Part shown: positions 45,801 to 57,060 of the stretch, piece by piece
How positions within the stretch are numbered: position 1 is the stretch's first letter
How the letters are laid out: each line of letters begins with the position of its first letter
NCBI GenBank assembly: GCA_001510575.1
Contig: LNGK01000003.1
Location: forward strand, 3,797,732-3,861,731
DNA length: 64,000 nucleotides
Reading direction: 5' to 3'
Origin: Knoxdaviesia capensis
Lineage: Eukaryota > Ascomycota > Sordariomycetes > Microascales > Gondwanamycetaceae
Translations under genes and position numbers: made by a program
The notes under the pieces: generated by a model
What the model was told of the DNA's origin: nothing
Databases searched by the model: none
Seen by the model: the letters and a program-made list of their open reading frames with translations, nothing else

Positions 45801-47206
45801 ATGGTACCGGCTCTCTCAAGCTGAACATGCATTATGAAAAGGCGGCGGCCCCACCGGAACAGCTTGATGAGGCAAATGCCCCAGCCAACTACAATCTTGC
45901 CAGTGAGCCGGTGTCGGGAGACTTTAAACCGCGCGACTCCAGCGAGCAGTTGGGCCTGCCTCTAAAGAGCACTATTCTTGACTGGTCTATCGAGTACTTC
46001 CGGGAACCTCAGATGAAGCCGATCGAAGCCGATGAGCCGGGAAGCACCGAGTACAACGAGCGCCTGTGGAGACGGTCTCGGAATGAAGCCATCCTCCGCG
46101 ATACCCAGCCGCTCAAGGCGTTTGCTGGTAGCCACAAGTGGTCGAACCAGTTAGGTCTCCTGAACAATGGAACGCGGCCAGCAAAGATGACGTTCCACCA
46201 GTTTGAAGATCATCTTGCTGTAGCCGATGACGGCAACACCGTCACCGTCTGGGACTGGCAGAAGCACTCGCGGCTGAGCCGATTCAGCAACGGCAACCCA
46301 CAAGGATCCAAAATCAACAACATGAAGTTCATCAACGAGGATGACCAGGGGTTCCTCATGACCGGCTCGTCCGATGGTGTTGTGCGCGTGTATCGCGGCT
46401 ACGAGTCCGACAAGAAGGTCGAACTTGCCACTGCCTGGCGGGCGCTGACCCACCTGGTGCCCAGCACGGTCAACTCCGGCATGGCGCTGGACTGGCAGCA
46501 GGTGTCCGGCCGGGTGCTAGCGGGCGGCGATGTGCGCTTGATCCGGGTGTGGCACGCATCCAGTGAGACGTGTGTGATGGACATCCCCGCGCGATCGGGC
46601 TCGTGCGTCACGTCGCTAACGTCGGACCAGATGACCGGAAACATGTTTGTGGCCGGCTTTGGCGACGGCGCTGTCCGCGTGTACGACCTGCGCATGCGGC
46701 CGCAGGACTCGATGGTGAAGAAGTGGCGCGATGAGAGCGATCGCCAGTGGGTCAAGACCGTGCATATGCAGCGCGGCGGCCAACGCGAATTGCTCAGCGC
46801 CAGCCGAAACGGCAAAGTGCGGCTCTGGGATATTCGGATGGATACCCCCCTTCGCACCTTTAATACTACTCGGGATACACTGCGTACAGCTAGTACTCAT
46901 GAACATCTGCCCGTTTTTGCAGTGTAAGTACCTTTTCTCCCTCCCTTCAAGATCCATCAGAATACTAACGCTTTCCTCGCCTTTTCTAGCGGAACCTCTG
47001 CCCATGCCGTCAAGGTCTTCAATTTCGACGGTGAAGAGCTGTCCCGCATGGAGCCGTACTCCAGCTTCCTACAACAAAGCCGCGGAGTCCCGATTGCCGC
47101 GACGGATTTCCACCCGCACCGGCCGATTCTGGGATGTGCGGCGCGCGGCGATAACCATATCAACCTGTTTACCTGCGAGAAGCTGGAAGGCACGACGGCG
47201 GCCTAG
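42900..47206 (+). CDS. kog1: Kog1/Raptor, scaffold subunit of TORC1
   Basis: Three exons (42900-43217, 43283-46923, 46990-47206), donors GTATGC and GTAAGT, giving 1391 residues, close to the usual Raptor length. The raptor N-terminal caspase-like domain starts with 'YISSLADTWYMYFTDKRHETTGNPKSPGY'-type sequence split by intron 1. It retains a His/Cys pair: 'HYNGHGVPKP' with His237 and 'WDCSEAGN' with Cys280. A central armadillo/HEAT solenoid follows (about 400-760), then a Ser/Pro-rich linker and a C-terminal WD40 propeller from about 1060 ('DHLAVADDGNTVTVWDW'). Known role: it presents substrates to the TOR kinase on vacuolar membranes and links nutrient status to growth. The gene is convergent with a peptide transporter. 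No damage is seen. Confidence 0.96.
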
Positions 47207-48276
47207 TCGGCCACCGTTATGGCCCTGTTTGGCGGCAGCGGTGACGATGCGCATGAGATATCCTAGTCAGAAGTGGACAGTGGACTTAGTCTGTGTAAGA
47301 AGCGTGCGAGTTCTTATATTTTTTCTTTTCTTTGGTGTTCACGGGGATGAAAGGGGGAGGGGAAGTGAGTGCCGGTGATGACTGGGGATGAATCATCGGG
47401 GTTGAGCTGTACTTGTCTTTTTTTTTTTTTCTCTTTCGGAGTGCCCGGCATCGGTTCATAGGCTTTTTTTGTTTTCTCGTGCGCTATATTTGTTCTTCAA
47501 GTTCAGTTCGTCGTCTGGGTTCGTTTGTATTTGATGGGCGAAGTACGAGCCCATTGCTTTTGTACGGTATGAGACTGTTACTATATCTATGAGCTCCATC
47601 ATATTCATGGCTCTGTGTCCCTGTTGAGTTACTTTGAGCAAGACTGTTTTTTTCTCTTCTTCGTATCGCTTATTTCATGACTATTCGCTATTGGAGCTAG
47701 GAAGCATGTAGTTCTTGGGATGTGCCAAAATTGTTATCAACGTCTAGGGCAGTGATCTTAGCGAGTCCCCGTGAGAGGCATGTATACCATGGATGAAACA
47801 TAGAATTCACAGCCACAAAGCAATCACGGCAGTGCATCAAGTTGTAAACGGGGAACATGTATCGTCATTATATCTCGACAGTTAATGGCCATGGTTGCTA
47901 GTCGAGAGCGACTACCTCCAACCTGGACAGAAACGTATATACGAAAGACTAAGAACCGAATCCAGAACCCATTGGAGCAATCGTCAAACCATGCATGATC
48001 AAGAAAGACATAAGGATCAAATATCCCCAGCCTCTCATCCTGATCATATCATGCCATGGATTTCCAAACATGTGAAGTCATTCCTCCTCATTCCGTCTGT
48101 TATCATTACAAATAGAGTGTGTTTAAAGGGGTATATGAGTCTGGAGGTGGGATATCTCCAAACAACAAGCAAAAAGAACGAAGCGAAAAAAAAACTAAAA
48201 GTTCAGGCAAACCTCCCAGGCACGTCTCCCATCACCTACTGAGCACCGGCCCAGTATGCTGAGTGCAAGGCTTTGC
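47207..48276. other. Convergent intergenic region between kog1 and ptr2
   Basis: Contains the 3' UTRs of both genes and a 13-T run at 47418-47430. No gene is seen. Confidence 0.7.
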
Positions 48277-50449
48277 TTAAACCTTGTCAGCAACCGGAGG
48301 GTTGGTGGGCTCAATGGGCTCAGGGGCGGCGTTGGGGGCGACCGAGCCACGGTACTTGGACTTCTTGATCGAGTTCCACTTGTCCTCATCGGCATCGAGA
48401 TGCTTAAAGGTAAACCAGAAGGCAGCACCTCCGATGAAAGCGATAATGGCAACGGTGCCATAGTTCCACACCAGCAGGGGATCTTCCGAGAGGGGAGTGA
48501 AAGCCTGGCCGAGAGCGGACGAGACAGCGCTCATGAACAGGTTGACCGACATGACCAGGGACTTCATGTTGTCGGGAGCCTTGGAGAAGGCATACTCGTA
48601 CGAGGTGACGTTGGTGAAGATCTCGGAGATACCGATCAGGATGTACGGGAAGCTCTGGGCCCACACGTTGATCGGGGCCGGCTCGCAGTCGGCGCCGTTG
48701 GCATAGTTGCCGCAGGGCGACAGCTTGTAGATGTACCACTGCATGACGGCGGCAGCAACCATGGAGGCAGCGCCGAACATGAAACCAAGGGCCATACGCT
48801 TGATGGGGGTGAACTTGATGCCGACCTTGCGGAGGCCGGGGTACAGGACGTGGTCGAAGATGGGGATCATGATGACGATGGAGATGGGGTTCAGGTTCTG
48901 GATGATATCGTTGGGGACACCGTGCAGCTCCATGGTGGCGGCCTGCGAGGTCAGGTTACCAGTCATCTGGTTGTACGACAGGTGGAAGATGGGCAGGAAG
49001 AGGAAGACCTTGCAGGCCATCAGACCACGGCGGACCTCGTCAACCCAGGCGTCATCGTAGGTCATCCACTTGGGGCGCTGGTCCACGGGGGTGTTGGACG
49101 GGCGGGCGTGGTCCCAGTTGATGCGGCGGAACCAGCCAGACTTCTTGGCGGTGTAGAAGAACATGTTCATGAACTTGGACAGAACCGAGCCGGTGGGGGG
49201 CGAGAGGATGTACTTCTTGCGCTGCGACCACAGGACGAGCGGGGCGAACAGGAACAGGACGGTGGGCAGGAGGAAGGCCAGCCAGAAACCGACGTACTTC
49301 TCAACCCACACCATGGCAATCTGGCCGCACATGGCGCCGATGTTGATGGCGAAGTAGAAGTACAGGAAGATACGCGAGTTGGTGACAGCCGGGTCAACAA
49401 GCACGCGCACGCCGTTGCGCACCTCCACGCGCATGCGGGTGTCGGTGTTCTGCTCAGCGAGCAGCGGCGAGATGTTGGCCTTGAAGAAGCCGGTACCGAC
49501 GCAGAGCGTCAGCATACCGATGACGAAGGCAGCGAAGGCACGGTCGGTGTGGATGATGACACCCGGGGCGGAGGCAGCAGTCAGGACAACGTGGGCAATG
49601 GTGGAGATACCGATGGCAATGTGGATGGTCTTGTAACGGCCAAGTTTGGCGTCAGCAACCCAGGCACTGTAGGAGAGAAAATGGAATCATTTGTTAGTCG
49701 GAGTTCAGTTTCCGGGTATATCCGTATTCGACGGAGCATTCCTCCGGAATTCTTTATTTTGAAGCCATCGCCGACGATGTGTCGTTGAAATTCGGTATCG
49801 GAGTGGGGCATCGGCTTCCGGCGCTTATTTTGCTTTGCTCCTTCCTAAGATGGAATCACCCCCGCGATGCGCCTTCCCTCCCACTCTTATTCTCCGAAAG
49901 CTAGGATTTGGCTCCCGACTAGGGTCACCAACCCTTACATCCAGACGATAAAAGAGCCCTGGAAAAGCGATAATAATAGAAAAAGAAAACTTACCCAACA
50001 AGAGGCATCAGATAGGCGAAGAACTGGTTGAACAGAGAAATACCCTGAGCAGCCTGAGTACCCTGGCCAAGAGCACCGGGAATACGGGCAGAAGTGCCCT
50101 CAGAGGCACCGGTGTTCGAGCCCGGGGGCAGAGGACGGGCGACAAAGTTGGTGTACAGGACCGCGGATCCGTAGTACGAGAAACGCTCGCACAACTCAGC
50201 GAAGGCAATCGTGTACACGGACCACTTGATCTGGCCGGACACACGGGTCAGCGTGCGCAGGTCCTCCTCGGTGGGCTTGTCGGCGTAGTCGTCATCGTCG
50301 GACACGGTGCCGAGGGTGTAATTGGGCGCCTTGCTGGCGTCCATCGAGCCCTTACCGGCATAGAGCTCCTTCTCGGTGCCCTGGATGCCGGCCTCGGGGA
50401 CGTGCGCCTTGGCAATGTCGCTCGTGTTCTGAGACACGGCGGACGACAT
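48277..50449 (-). CDS. ptr2: Proton-coupled di/tripeptide transporter (PTR2/POT family)
   Basis: Two exons on the - strand (50449-49995, 49666-48277) joined in phase 2 through GTAAGT...CTACAG, 614 residues, normal for fungal PTR2. After an acidic cytosolic N-terminus, TM1 carries the POT signature 'ELCERFSYYG' (85-94). 'GTGFFKANISPLLAEQ' (about 209-224) and the second signature 'FYFAINIGAM' (255-264) follow, with about 12 membrane segments in total. Known role: plasma-membrane uptake of di- and tripeptides driven by the proton gradient, as nitrogen source. The intron is long (328 bp) for this window. A 510-codon frame on the opposite strand is a codon-bias shadow. The gene is convergent with kog1; a functional link to TORC1 is only suggestive. 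Confidence 0.95.
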
Positions 50450-50650
50450 GGTGACGGATTTGATAAGAAAAAGAGAAAAAGGCGGAAGGAGGGCTGGATG
50501 GGAAAAGAGCCAAACAGATGTATACTCTGTATACGTTTTGTCCTGTAGGTAGTTAGGCTGGGGAGAAGCCGGAGGATGAGAGACGGGAGAGAAGAGAAGA
50601 AAGGAAGAGAGGCTGTTTGAGACACATGCACATCGGGGAGCGGGAGGACC

Positions 50651-50660
50651 TTATAAATAG
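50651..50660 (-). promoter_or_regulatory. TATA-like element of ptr2
   Basis: On the - strand this reads CTATTTATAA followed by GG, about 205 bp upstream of the AUG at 50449. Confidence 0.35.
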
Positions 50661-51561
50661 ATGAAGACGAAGTGGTCGAGATATGAAAGCAGCAGGTATA
50701 TCAGAGAGGGACCATTGAGTTGGGGGGCGTGTGTGGGACCTTAGAAATGGGGTGTGTCTGGTAGACCAAAAGAATGGCCCCATTACAACACGACGAACAA
50801 AATGGCCTCGATAGATAAAACTGCCCTGCATGTGAACGGCAGATGAGCTCCAACGAATGGTCCAGGAAGGTTACAGAGAAGAAACACGGCCGGGTCGGAA
50901 AAGGAGGGTGATAGAGAGGCGACAGGGAAGCACAACGGACTTTTGGGAACAAGAGACGAGGGGGTGGTAGCACTGTGGTGGTGGTGCATTTGCAAAGTTG
51001 TATCAAACCAGACTTAGGTACAAATTGCTATCAAGTGGGTTTGTACTATATGTGTGCATACATATTTAAGGAGACGCCCATACGCCACTTACACAGACCA
51101 CACCCCCGGATAAAGCAAGCGGCGAGACCAAAAAATGGGGGGAAAACCGAGAGCTCCTGAGATAAGTGAACTTGCTTCTCTGCGGGCGAGAGATGATGTG
51201 TGGTGTGTTGAGGAGGGGTGGGGAGTGAGTGAGATAAACCAAAAACCCCCCCCAAGGTGATGTGCAGTTACGAGAGAATGGGGAGAGAGGCGGGGACAAT
51301 GCGAGTGCCACTTCGAGCTCAGATTAACTGAAATGAACTCCCACGGCTTGATCGCCGTGTCCATGGGCCTGGTGAGGGGAGCTCCTTGTTTGAGGGGATG
51401 GGACGGTGATAATTGCGAGTGTGTTGACGGCGAGCTCTGATGCTGGGTCCAAAGGCTCGAATGTTTCCCATGGAGAAATTGAGTTGAAGTTTAAATAGAT
51501 ACGGACGAAATACTCGTTGATACATGCTAGATCGCAGAGCCCGAGGTGACACTTGCGTGGG

Positions 51562-52052
51562 ATGCAAAGAGACACTGGTATCACCGAGTCTCAGCAAAAA
51601 TCGCCATCCTGTGAATGCGGATTCGCCCACCACCCACGCCGAAGCAAACTGTCCGTCTTCTTCCATTTAACACGATTTAGGCATCCCGTTTGGTGGAATG
51701 GTGATCCGTGTATCACCTTTCACACGGTATGTTTGTTGGTGGGCCCCCACTGTCACTCTGCTTTCTCTTTTCATTCCCCGTCCTGTTCTTTCTCTGGATA
51801 TCTTGCGTCCTCGCTCACTTACACGCCGGCTGCCTTGTGTGGTTTTTCTTTTCTTTTTCTTCCCAGATCCTCTGTGCTCGCCCGTGCCGCAATCCGTCCA
51901 AACAAGCAAGAAGCCAGCTTAGAGCACAAGAGCAATTCAATGCACACTCCCTCCTTCCGGTTTTCTCTTTCCGCGCCTCAGTTCATTTATTTGGGTGCAC
52001 CGTAGACTTCTGCATGTCTTTCCCCCCCCTAGCGTTTCTACGCAGCTTCTAG
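51562..52052 (+). CDS. Weak candidate: small two-exon gene, about 116 residues
   Basis: AUG at 51562; the frame runs to a GTATGT donor at 51727. A strongly pyrimidine-rich acceptor (TTCTTCCCAG) ends at 51866. Joining 51562-51726 to 51867-52052 keeps the frame (phase 0) to a stop at 52050-52052. The predicted intron is 140 bp. The surrounding CT-rich DNA resembles a fungal promoter/leader, so an alternative is a spliced noncoding RNA. No family recognised. Confidence 0.2.
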
Positions 52053-52856
52053 AATTGGAACTACGGAACAGACAGACAACGCCGGTATCACCAGCAGCCA
52101 CTCGCGCTTGTTTCCCAGACTCGGGCTTCCCGGATGAAAGAGAGAGCGTGAGAGTGTCTTATCGACACGGAAGTTCCTAGACAGCCTAAGTGGCCGAGGT
52201 CTCTGTCTCAGATCTTCTCTCCTGTCTCTCCGCCTCGCTCTATCCTCGGTGTATCTCTCACGGCTTCGTGCGAGATTTGCCACAGAGCGTACAGGGACCG
52301 GACGACTGAAGAGTCTTCCTATCTTTCAAACCGCAAGTACTGGGACTGTTGTTCGTTGCGCATGTATTTTCCGTAAGGTGTTGCACGTCGTAAGCAAGTG
52401 ATTACCCCCAAGCCGATGCAGAAGAAACCCCCGGAGGGAGAAAGATAAGTGGGCACGCTATCTCGTGCCTCCACCCCAAATACTAACAATGGCTCTCCCA
52501 GAGATTAAGTGCAGATGATAAGGCCTGCATCTTGCAAGTCGTTGATTCTGGATGTTCCCTACTCAGAGAGAAATTATGCAGTGAGCCCAGTGCCTGTAAA
52601 AACCGTCACTTACTTTAAAGTGGGCGCTAGGACGTGCCAACCTGGGGGGAGCCATATAAAGCCCAAAAGAAGAATTTAAAGAATATTTTCTAGTTTCGAT
52701 GGTCGGTTCAGGCACTTCTTTTTCAAAAGTTCCGCCACATTTTAGGTTCGCCTCCACAGGTCAAACTTTGTTGCCAGGTTTTTGGAACAAATCATATTTC
52801 AGTCCTATGGTTTGTTGCAGGGGGGGCCAGTCCCTAATCTTGCCGGAAGAGAGGCT

Positions 52857-52878
52857 TGTGTGTGTGTGTGTGTGTGTG
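52857..52878 (+). repeat. (TG)11 microsatellite
   Basis: Uninterrupted dinucleotide repeat in noncoding DNA. Confidence 0.95.
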
Positions 52879-53127
52879 CACTTCTGTTGAAGCCGATGGC
52901 CAGTACGCAGGCCTGGCCACCTCGCCTGGAGTATGTCTGGTGTACAGTATAAGACTATGTGATACGTACCGGCGAACGCGCGGGATGGCCAAGTGGCGTA
53001 ATATTGACTAGAAATGTCGGCCACTCAAATGCCATGTCAACACATTCGGCCGGGATGGGTCATGGTGGTGAATCCTAAAGGTCTTATCTCGCCTCACATC
53101 CAGAACAAGCAACACAGAGTCAGCGTC

Positions 53128-53151
53128 GCAGCAGCAGCAGCAGCAGCAGCA
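53128..53151 (+). repeat. (GCA)8 trinucleotide repeat outside any gene
   Basis: Eight perfect GCA units. No coding frame around them is supported. Confidence 0.95.
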
Positions 53152-53673
53152 AATTTGGAGTTTGGAGGTCGGCGGTAAGATCTGGACGAGTTCCTCTGGG
53201 TGTCGCTGATTCGAGAAGGACTCCTTTCTCAAGTGTACCACCGTCGAACAGATGGGGGGGCGATGTGCGAGAGATGCGGCCGGAGCTGAAGACAAGCATG
53301 CCGTACCATGTTCTCCGAGGTCAGAAGGAAAGCAGTAGGTGATGTGCTCATATCTGCTCCAGGCTTAGGTGATCCTACGTCTCTTGCTCCGAACTCCCAC
53401 ACAATGTCGGAGCATTATAACTTCTGCTGCTATTGAGGTCCCTATCTGGTATCGGTGTGGTGGTTAGAGACGGCCCGTTAGACTTCCATTCTCTGTTCTA
53501 GCTCCAACAGCACTGTTGCAACTCTGCAGTCCTACCGCTCTACAAAAGGGACCCGAGCTAACCGGTCTGGAGAAGGCAAGCCGTCTCCGAGGGAAGCAGA
53601 TAAACAACCTAATACGGAGGTTTAGCTGTTCACTGCCTCACTGATACAGCGATGCACATGCAAATACAGAACA

Positions 53674-53689
53674 TATACTGTACAGTATA
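53674..53689. repeat. Perfect 16-bp palindrome TATACTGTACAGTATA
   Basis: Fully self-complementary, and the most symmetric copy of the dispersed motif. A second, overlapping series (AGTACAGTACAGTAC...) follows at 53735-53755. Confidence 0.7.
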
Positions 53690-54915
53690 CTGGCTTATCA
53701 ATCAACTTGTGGTGCTCATGTGAAGACGACTTCAAGTACAGTACAGTACATGTACGAGAGCTATAGGTATTCGTGTAAGCGGCCACCCAAGAAAGCTTGG
53801 TGTCGACTTGATTTAAAGTAGCCCGTAGCCAAGAAGCCTAAGAAGCGGAAGGGCAAAAAAATAATAAGAATAAGAATAAAAAAGAACCGCGCGAGCGCAA
53901 ACAAAAAGAAAGAATTGTCCTAGGTTACATCCAAGAGTGGGCCGTATCGGCGACGAAGTCCCAAAGCGGAAGGTCAAAACCAAAAAGCACCGGCATTGGA
54001 GGGCACACCCAAGACAAGGGGGAGACTGTCGCATTTTCTAACATTGGAAGAGTGTTTACCTTTACTGACTTCGATTGCTTGTGAAAAAAAAAAAAAAGCC
54101 ATCCCACGAACGTGGTTGTTCTGGAGATATGTGCAGTATATGTGGTTTGCGTTCTACGGCTCTAGATAACAAACAACACGGAAGCATATCATGCCATACA
54201 GTGGTAGCATCTCTGCTTTGTGTTTCAGATAGAGCGGGAGAATTGGGATCGTCACCGCCGGTAGGGCAAATGGCGAGAAGCAGATAAAACGGGATCAAAC
54301 ATTATCTGTCCCACAGACTTCAAAACGCAATATCGAGAGAGGCTGGGCTCTCCATCTGCAGACAGGTGGCTGCACTCTGATCTTCAGATGCTGGGCCAAT
54401 GGCAAGAACGGCAAAGACAAGGTGATTAAAGGTGAGACGGGGTAGCTGACCGGCAGGCCTTGGGCTGTCTCGAGGAGCTCGCAATCAAGCTTAATGTTGT
54501 GGTTAATTCTAAGTAATCCTTGGGGATTTAACATGGAGATACCGCCAGCAGACACCACCACAGAACAGAAGGAGCTTTAAGATAACGACACTTGCATACT
54601 GACCGCCTTACTCAGTGTCTTGTTCTATGTAAGTGCCGGAGCATTGTATTTCGTATTGCTTACCCTACACATACACAGAGCCCGGGGGCTCTTGTCCGTT
54701 TCTGCGTTCAAGGAAGTCCGCCCCGGTGACAGCGGCCCCAGTGGCCTTTTGCGGGCTCGCTTGCAGTGCGAGTGGTCCAAGGCTGCTGTTGGTCGAGTGG
54801 GCGAGCAGCAAGCAGGAGAAAAAAACGAAAGAGAGAAAAAAAGAATAGCCCCCTCCCCCGGCCCAGGAAGACCCAAGGAACCAGCAGATTGCAAAAAGTC
54901 CCTGATAAGCTTTTA

Positions 54916-55371
54916 ATGTGGGGAGGAATGGCTGATTGTGAAGATCATTTGTATGCAACTCTAGCCCGCGGCGAGATAGCCCAATTTCTCAGGGTCACAA
55001 GAGGCCAGTCCAGTCCAGTGCTGGGCAAAGTCAAACAGCATGGTTCTGAGGCACACACACACACATACACACCGTTCGGTTGGATATCGCATTTCTCCTG
55101 CGTGGTATGGTGTGATAGCAGTTCATGCTCCCATGAGGCTGGAGGGGGCGATCAGGAGAGGGGTTTCGATGCAGTCTTCTACACTATACTTGCACTACAG
55201 TATAGTACTTATCTCAGGATCATGTTCGACCTCACATTGCCGTAAGTATACCACTTTGCTTTCGTGGCGACTGCTCCGTTCTTCTTTTTCAGGTTCAAAC
55301 GCGATCGTATTCTCCCTCCGGTTTGTTCGGCGTGTGGGCAGGTCGTTCGTTGTATATCTTCTCGACCCTAA
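54916..55371 (+). CDS. Weak candidate: small two-exon gene, 134 residues
   Basis: AUG at 54916. The frame continues to a perfect GTAAGT donor at 55242. A TTCTTTTTCAG acceptor ends at 55292, giving a 51-bp intron of typical fungal size. Joining 54916-55241 to 55293-55371 keeps the frame and adds 'LPPVCSACGQVVRC', a small Cys cluster. A (CA)n repeat lies inside exon 1 and encodes a His/Thr stretch, which argues against a conserved protein. No family recognised; a spliced noncoding RNA is as likely. Confidence 0.22.
55183..55206. repeat. Inverted repeat ACTATACT ... AGTATAGT
   Basis: Perfect 8-bp arms at 55183-55190 and 55199-55206 flank an 8-nt loop, related in sequence to the dispersed GTACAGTAC motif. 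Confidence 0.6.
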
Positions 55372-55645
55372 GAACTCCCAGCTGAAAAGCTAGTGTTTCG
55401 CCTCTAGTTCTTCCTTTTCGCCGCTTCCGCGCTTCTATTTTTCTTGGTGCCACGATCTCGATCAGCCAGATCAACTACCCCCAAACAGGGATAAGTCTCA
55501 CGCCGGACGCACTCCAGCCACACTAAGATAACCCCCGAGATGCCTCTCCTCTCTCCTTGAGAAAGCCACATGAGTTCGGGAGTCAAAGGGCCGCTATTAT
55601 CCATCTCTACCCCCCTCTACCCTCCTGAGCTGAGGGTGAGTGAAG

Positions 55646-55669
55646 CAAGCAAACAAACAAACAAACAAG
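55646..55669 (+). repeat. (CAAA)n tetranucleotide repeat
   Basis: About five CAAA units with CAAG at each end, in noncoding DNA. Confidence 0.85.
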
Positions 55670-56629
55670 AACAGCTCTTCACTTCGCCAAGGAGTTATTT
55701 GCCGCTTGTGTTCCATTTTGCAGTGTACCAGTGGCCACTACCCCAACAGTGAACAGTGGAGATGTTGTTTTTTGGTGATACTCATCGGAGATAAGGTTGC
55801 TTTTACGGCACAGCATGGCAAGCGTGGATGAGCGGAATTTCTGGGTTTATAGAGCTTCTCCCTACAGGCCAGGCACCGGAAATCCCCATTCTCCCAAGTC
55901 AAAAAGTACCCTGGGGTGGTGTTGTGTGGTCTATGATAGATAATGCAGTCGGCTCTCCGTCGCCTATGTACTTTCCAACCCAATGTAACATGGGTTTATT
56001 TATAAACACCCTTAGGTTCAGATTAGTTGGCGGTTAAGCCTAGACTGGTGTTTTAGCGGACTTGCCGCCCACTAATCGCCTGCTCTTGCTCTGTGTATAG
56101 ATTAAGCTTTGCTTCTAGTGGAAGCTCTGGAAGCCTTCGAAGGATGAGTACGTACCAGGACGAGTACGTACTCTGAATCGCCCAAGGATGCCCCCCCAGT
56201 GAAGCTGTCTCGGAGATTCATCCCGGATCTAACCACTGGTCTTCTCCTACTAATAGTGTACTTCCCACTCTAATTTTTGGGGCAAATGTGGACAACAAGA
56301 AATACTTCAGATTGGAAAGGAAAATCGCCCATAAATTGCGTACACAGGTGTTCTGCCTCCTCACGTAGGTGATCTCCGGCTATCATGCCCGTGATCCTCC
56401 CATACAAGCCTTTTCGAGCATCTTTTATTCGTCGACTCGATACGCTTTCCTTCTTCGTTTGTAATATCGCAACCCTACCCCGTCAGTTGTGTTTCGCGCA
56501 GGATTGTGGCGTCTTGACACTCGGCCATCGTGGATCTGTCTGTAAGCGGCAGGTCTTTGTCCTAGTGAATCTTCACTGTGCCTCGCCCTCGCCTTTCATT
56601 TACGCTCAGCCTTGGCTGGCTGTTCGTCT

Positions 56630-57060
56630 ATGAGATTCGACAGGCAAATTATCGAGTACTGTATTGTATGTACTGTACGCTGGCATGCGGGCTCCCAAAC
56701 CGCTTACAGACAACGGGTCTTCTCTGTGCTCCTGTATGTCTCATTAGCCAAGCACCGTGACCAGCATCGTAGCCAGTTGTTACTACCGCCGGGAGCCGAG
56801 ATTTCAACCAGAATTCACCAGAAAGGGCTCCATTCTGGATATGTAAGTTAGAAAATGCCCAGTAGTGTGATGTGACGGTGACGACTAGGCCGCTGTAAAC
56901 GAGATTTCCTCGTCTTACGGAACCTATCTCCCAGCATGCATGTCCGTATGTTTGTAGTTGTGTGTACCCGGGTATCAGTCGGTACTGGGCGGTATCCCAC
57001 CTCTCCCACCTGCAGTCTCTCCCAAGCTTGTCACTTCGGTTCCGAGCCCGGCAAAACTAG
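56630..57060 (+). CDS. Weak candidate: small two-exon gene, about 112 residues
   Basis: AUG at 56630 and a 71-codon frame to GTAAGT at 56843. The acceptor CTATCTCCCAG ends at 56935. The joined frame runs on for about 41 codons to a TAG near 57058-57060. The predicted intron is 93 bp. No domain recognised, and the GTACTGTA-type motif lies inside exon 1. The prior for chance is high. Confidence 0.15.

Noticed and set aside
48256..49788. 510-codon open frame opposite the peptide transporter
   Set aside because: It is the exact antisense of ptr2, with Gly/Asp/Val/His-rich content and no domain. GC-rich third positions of the real gene remove antisense stops.
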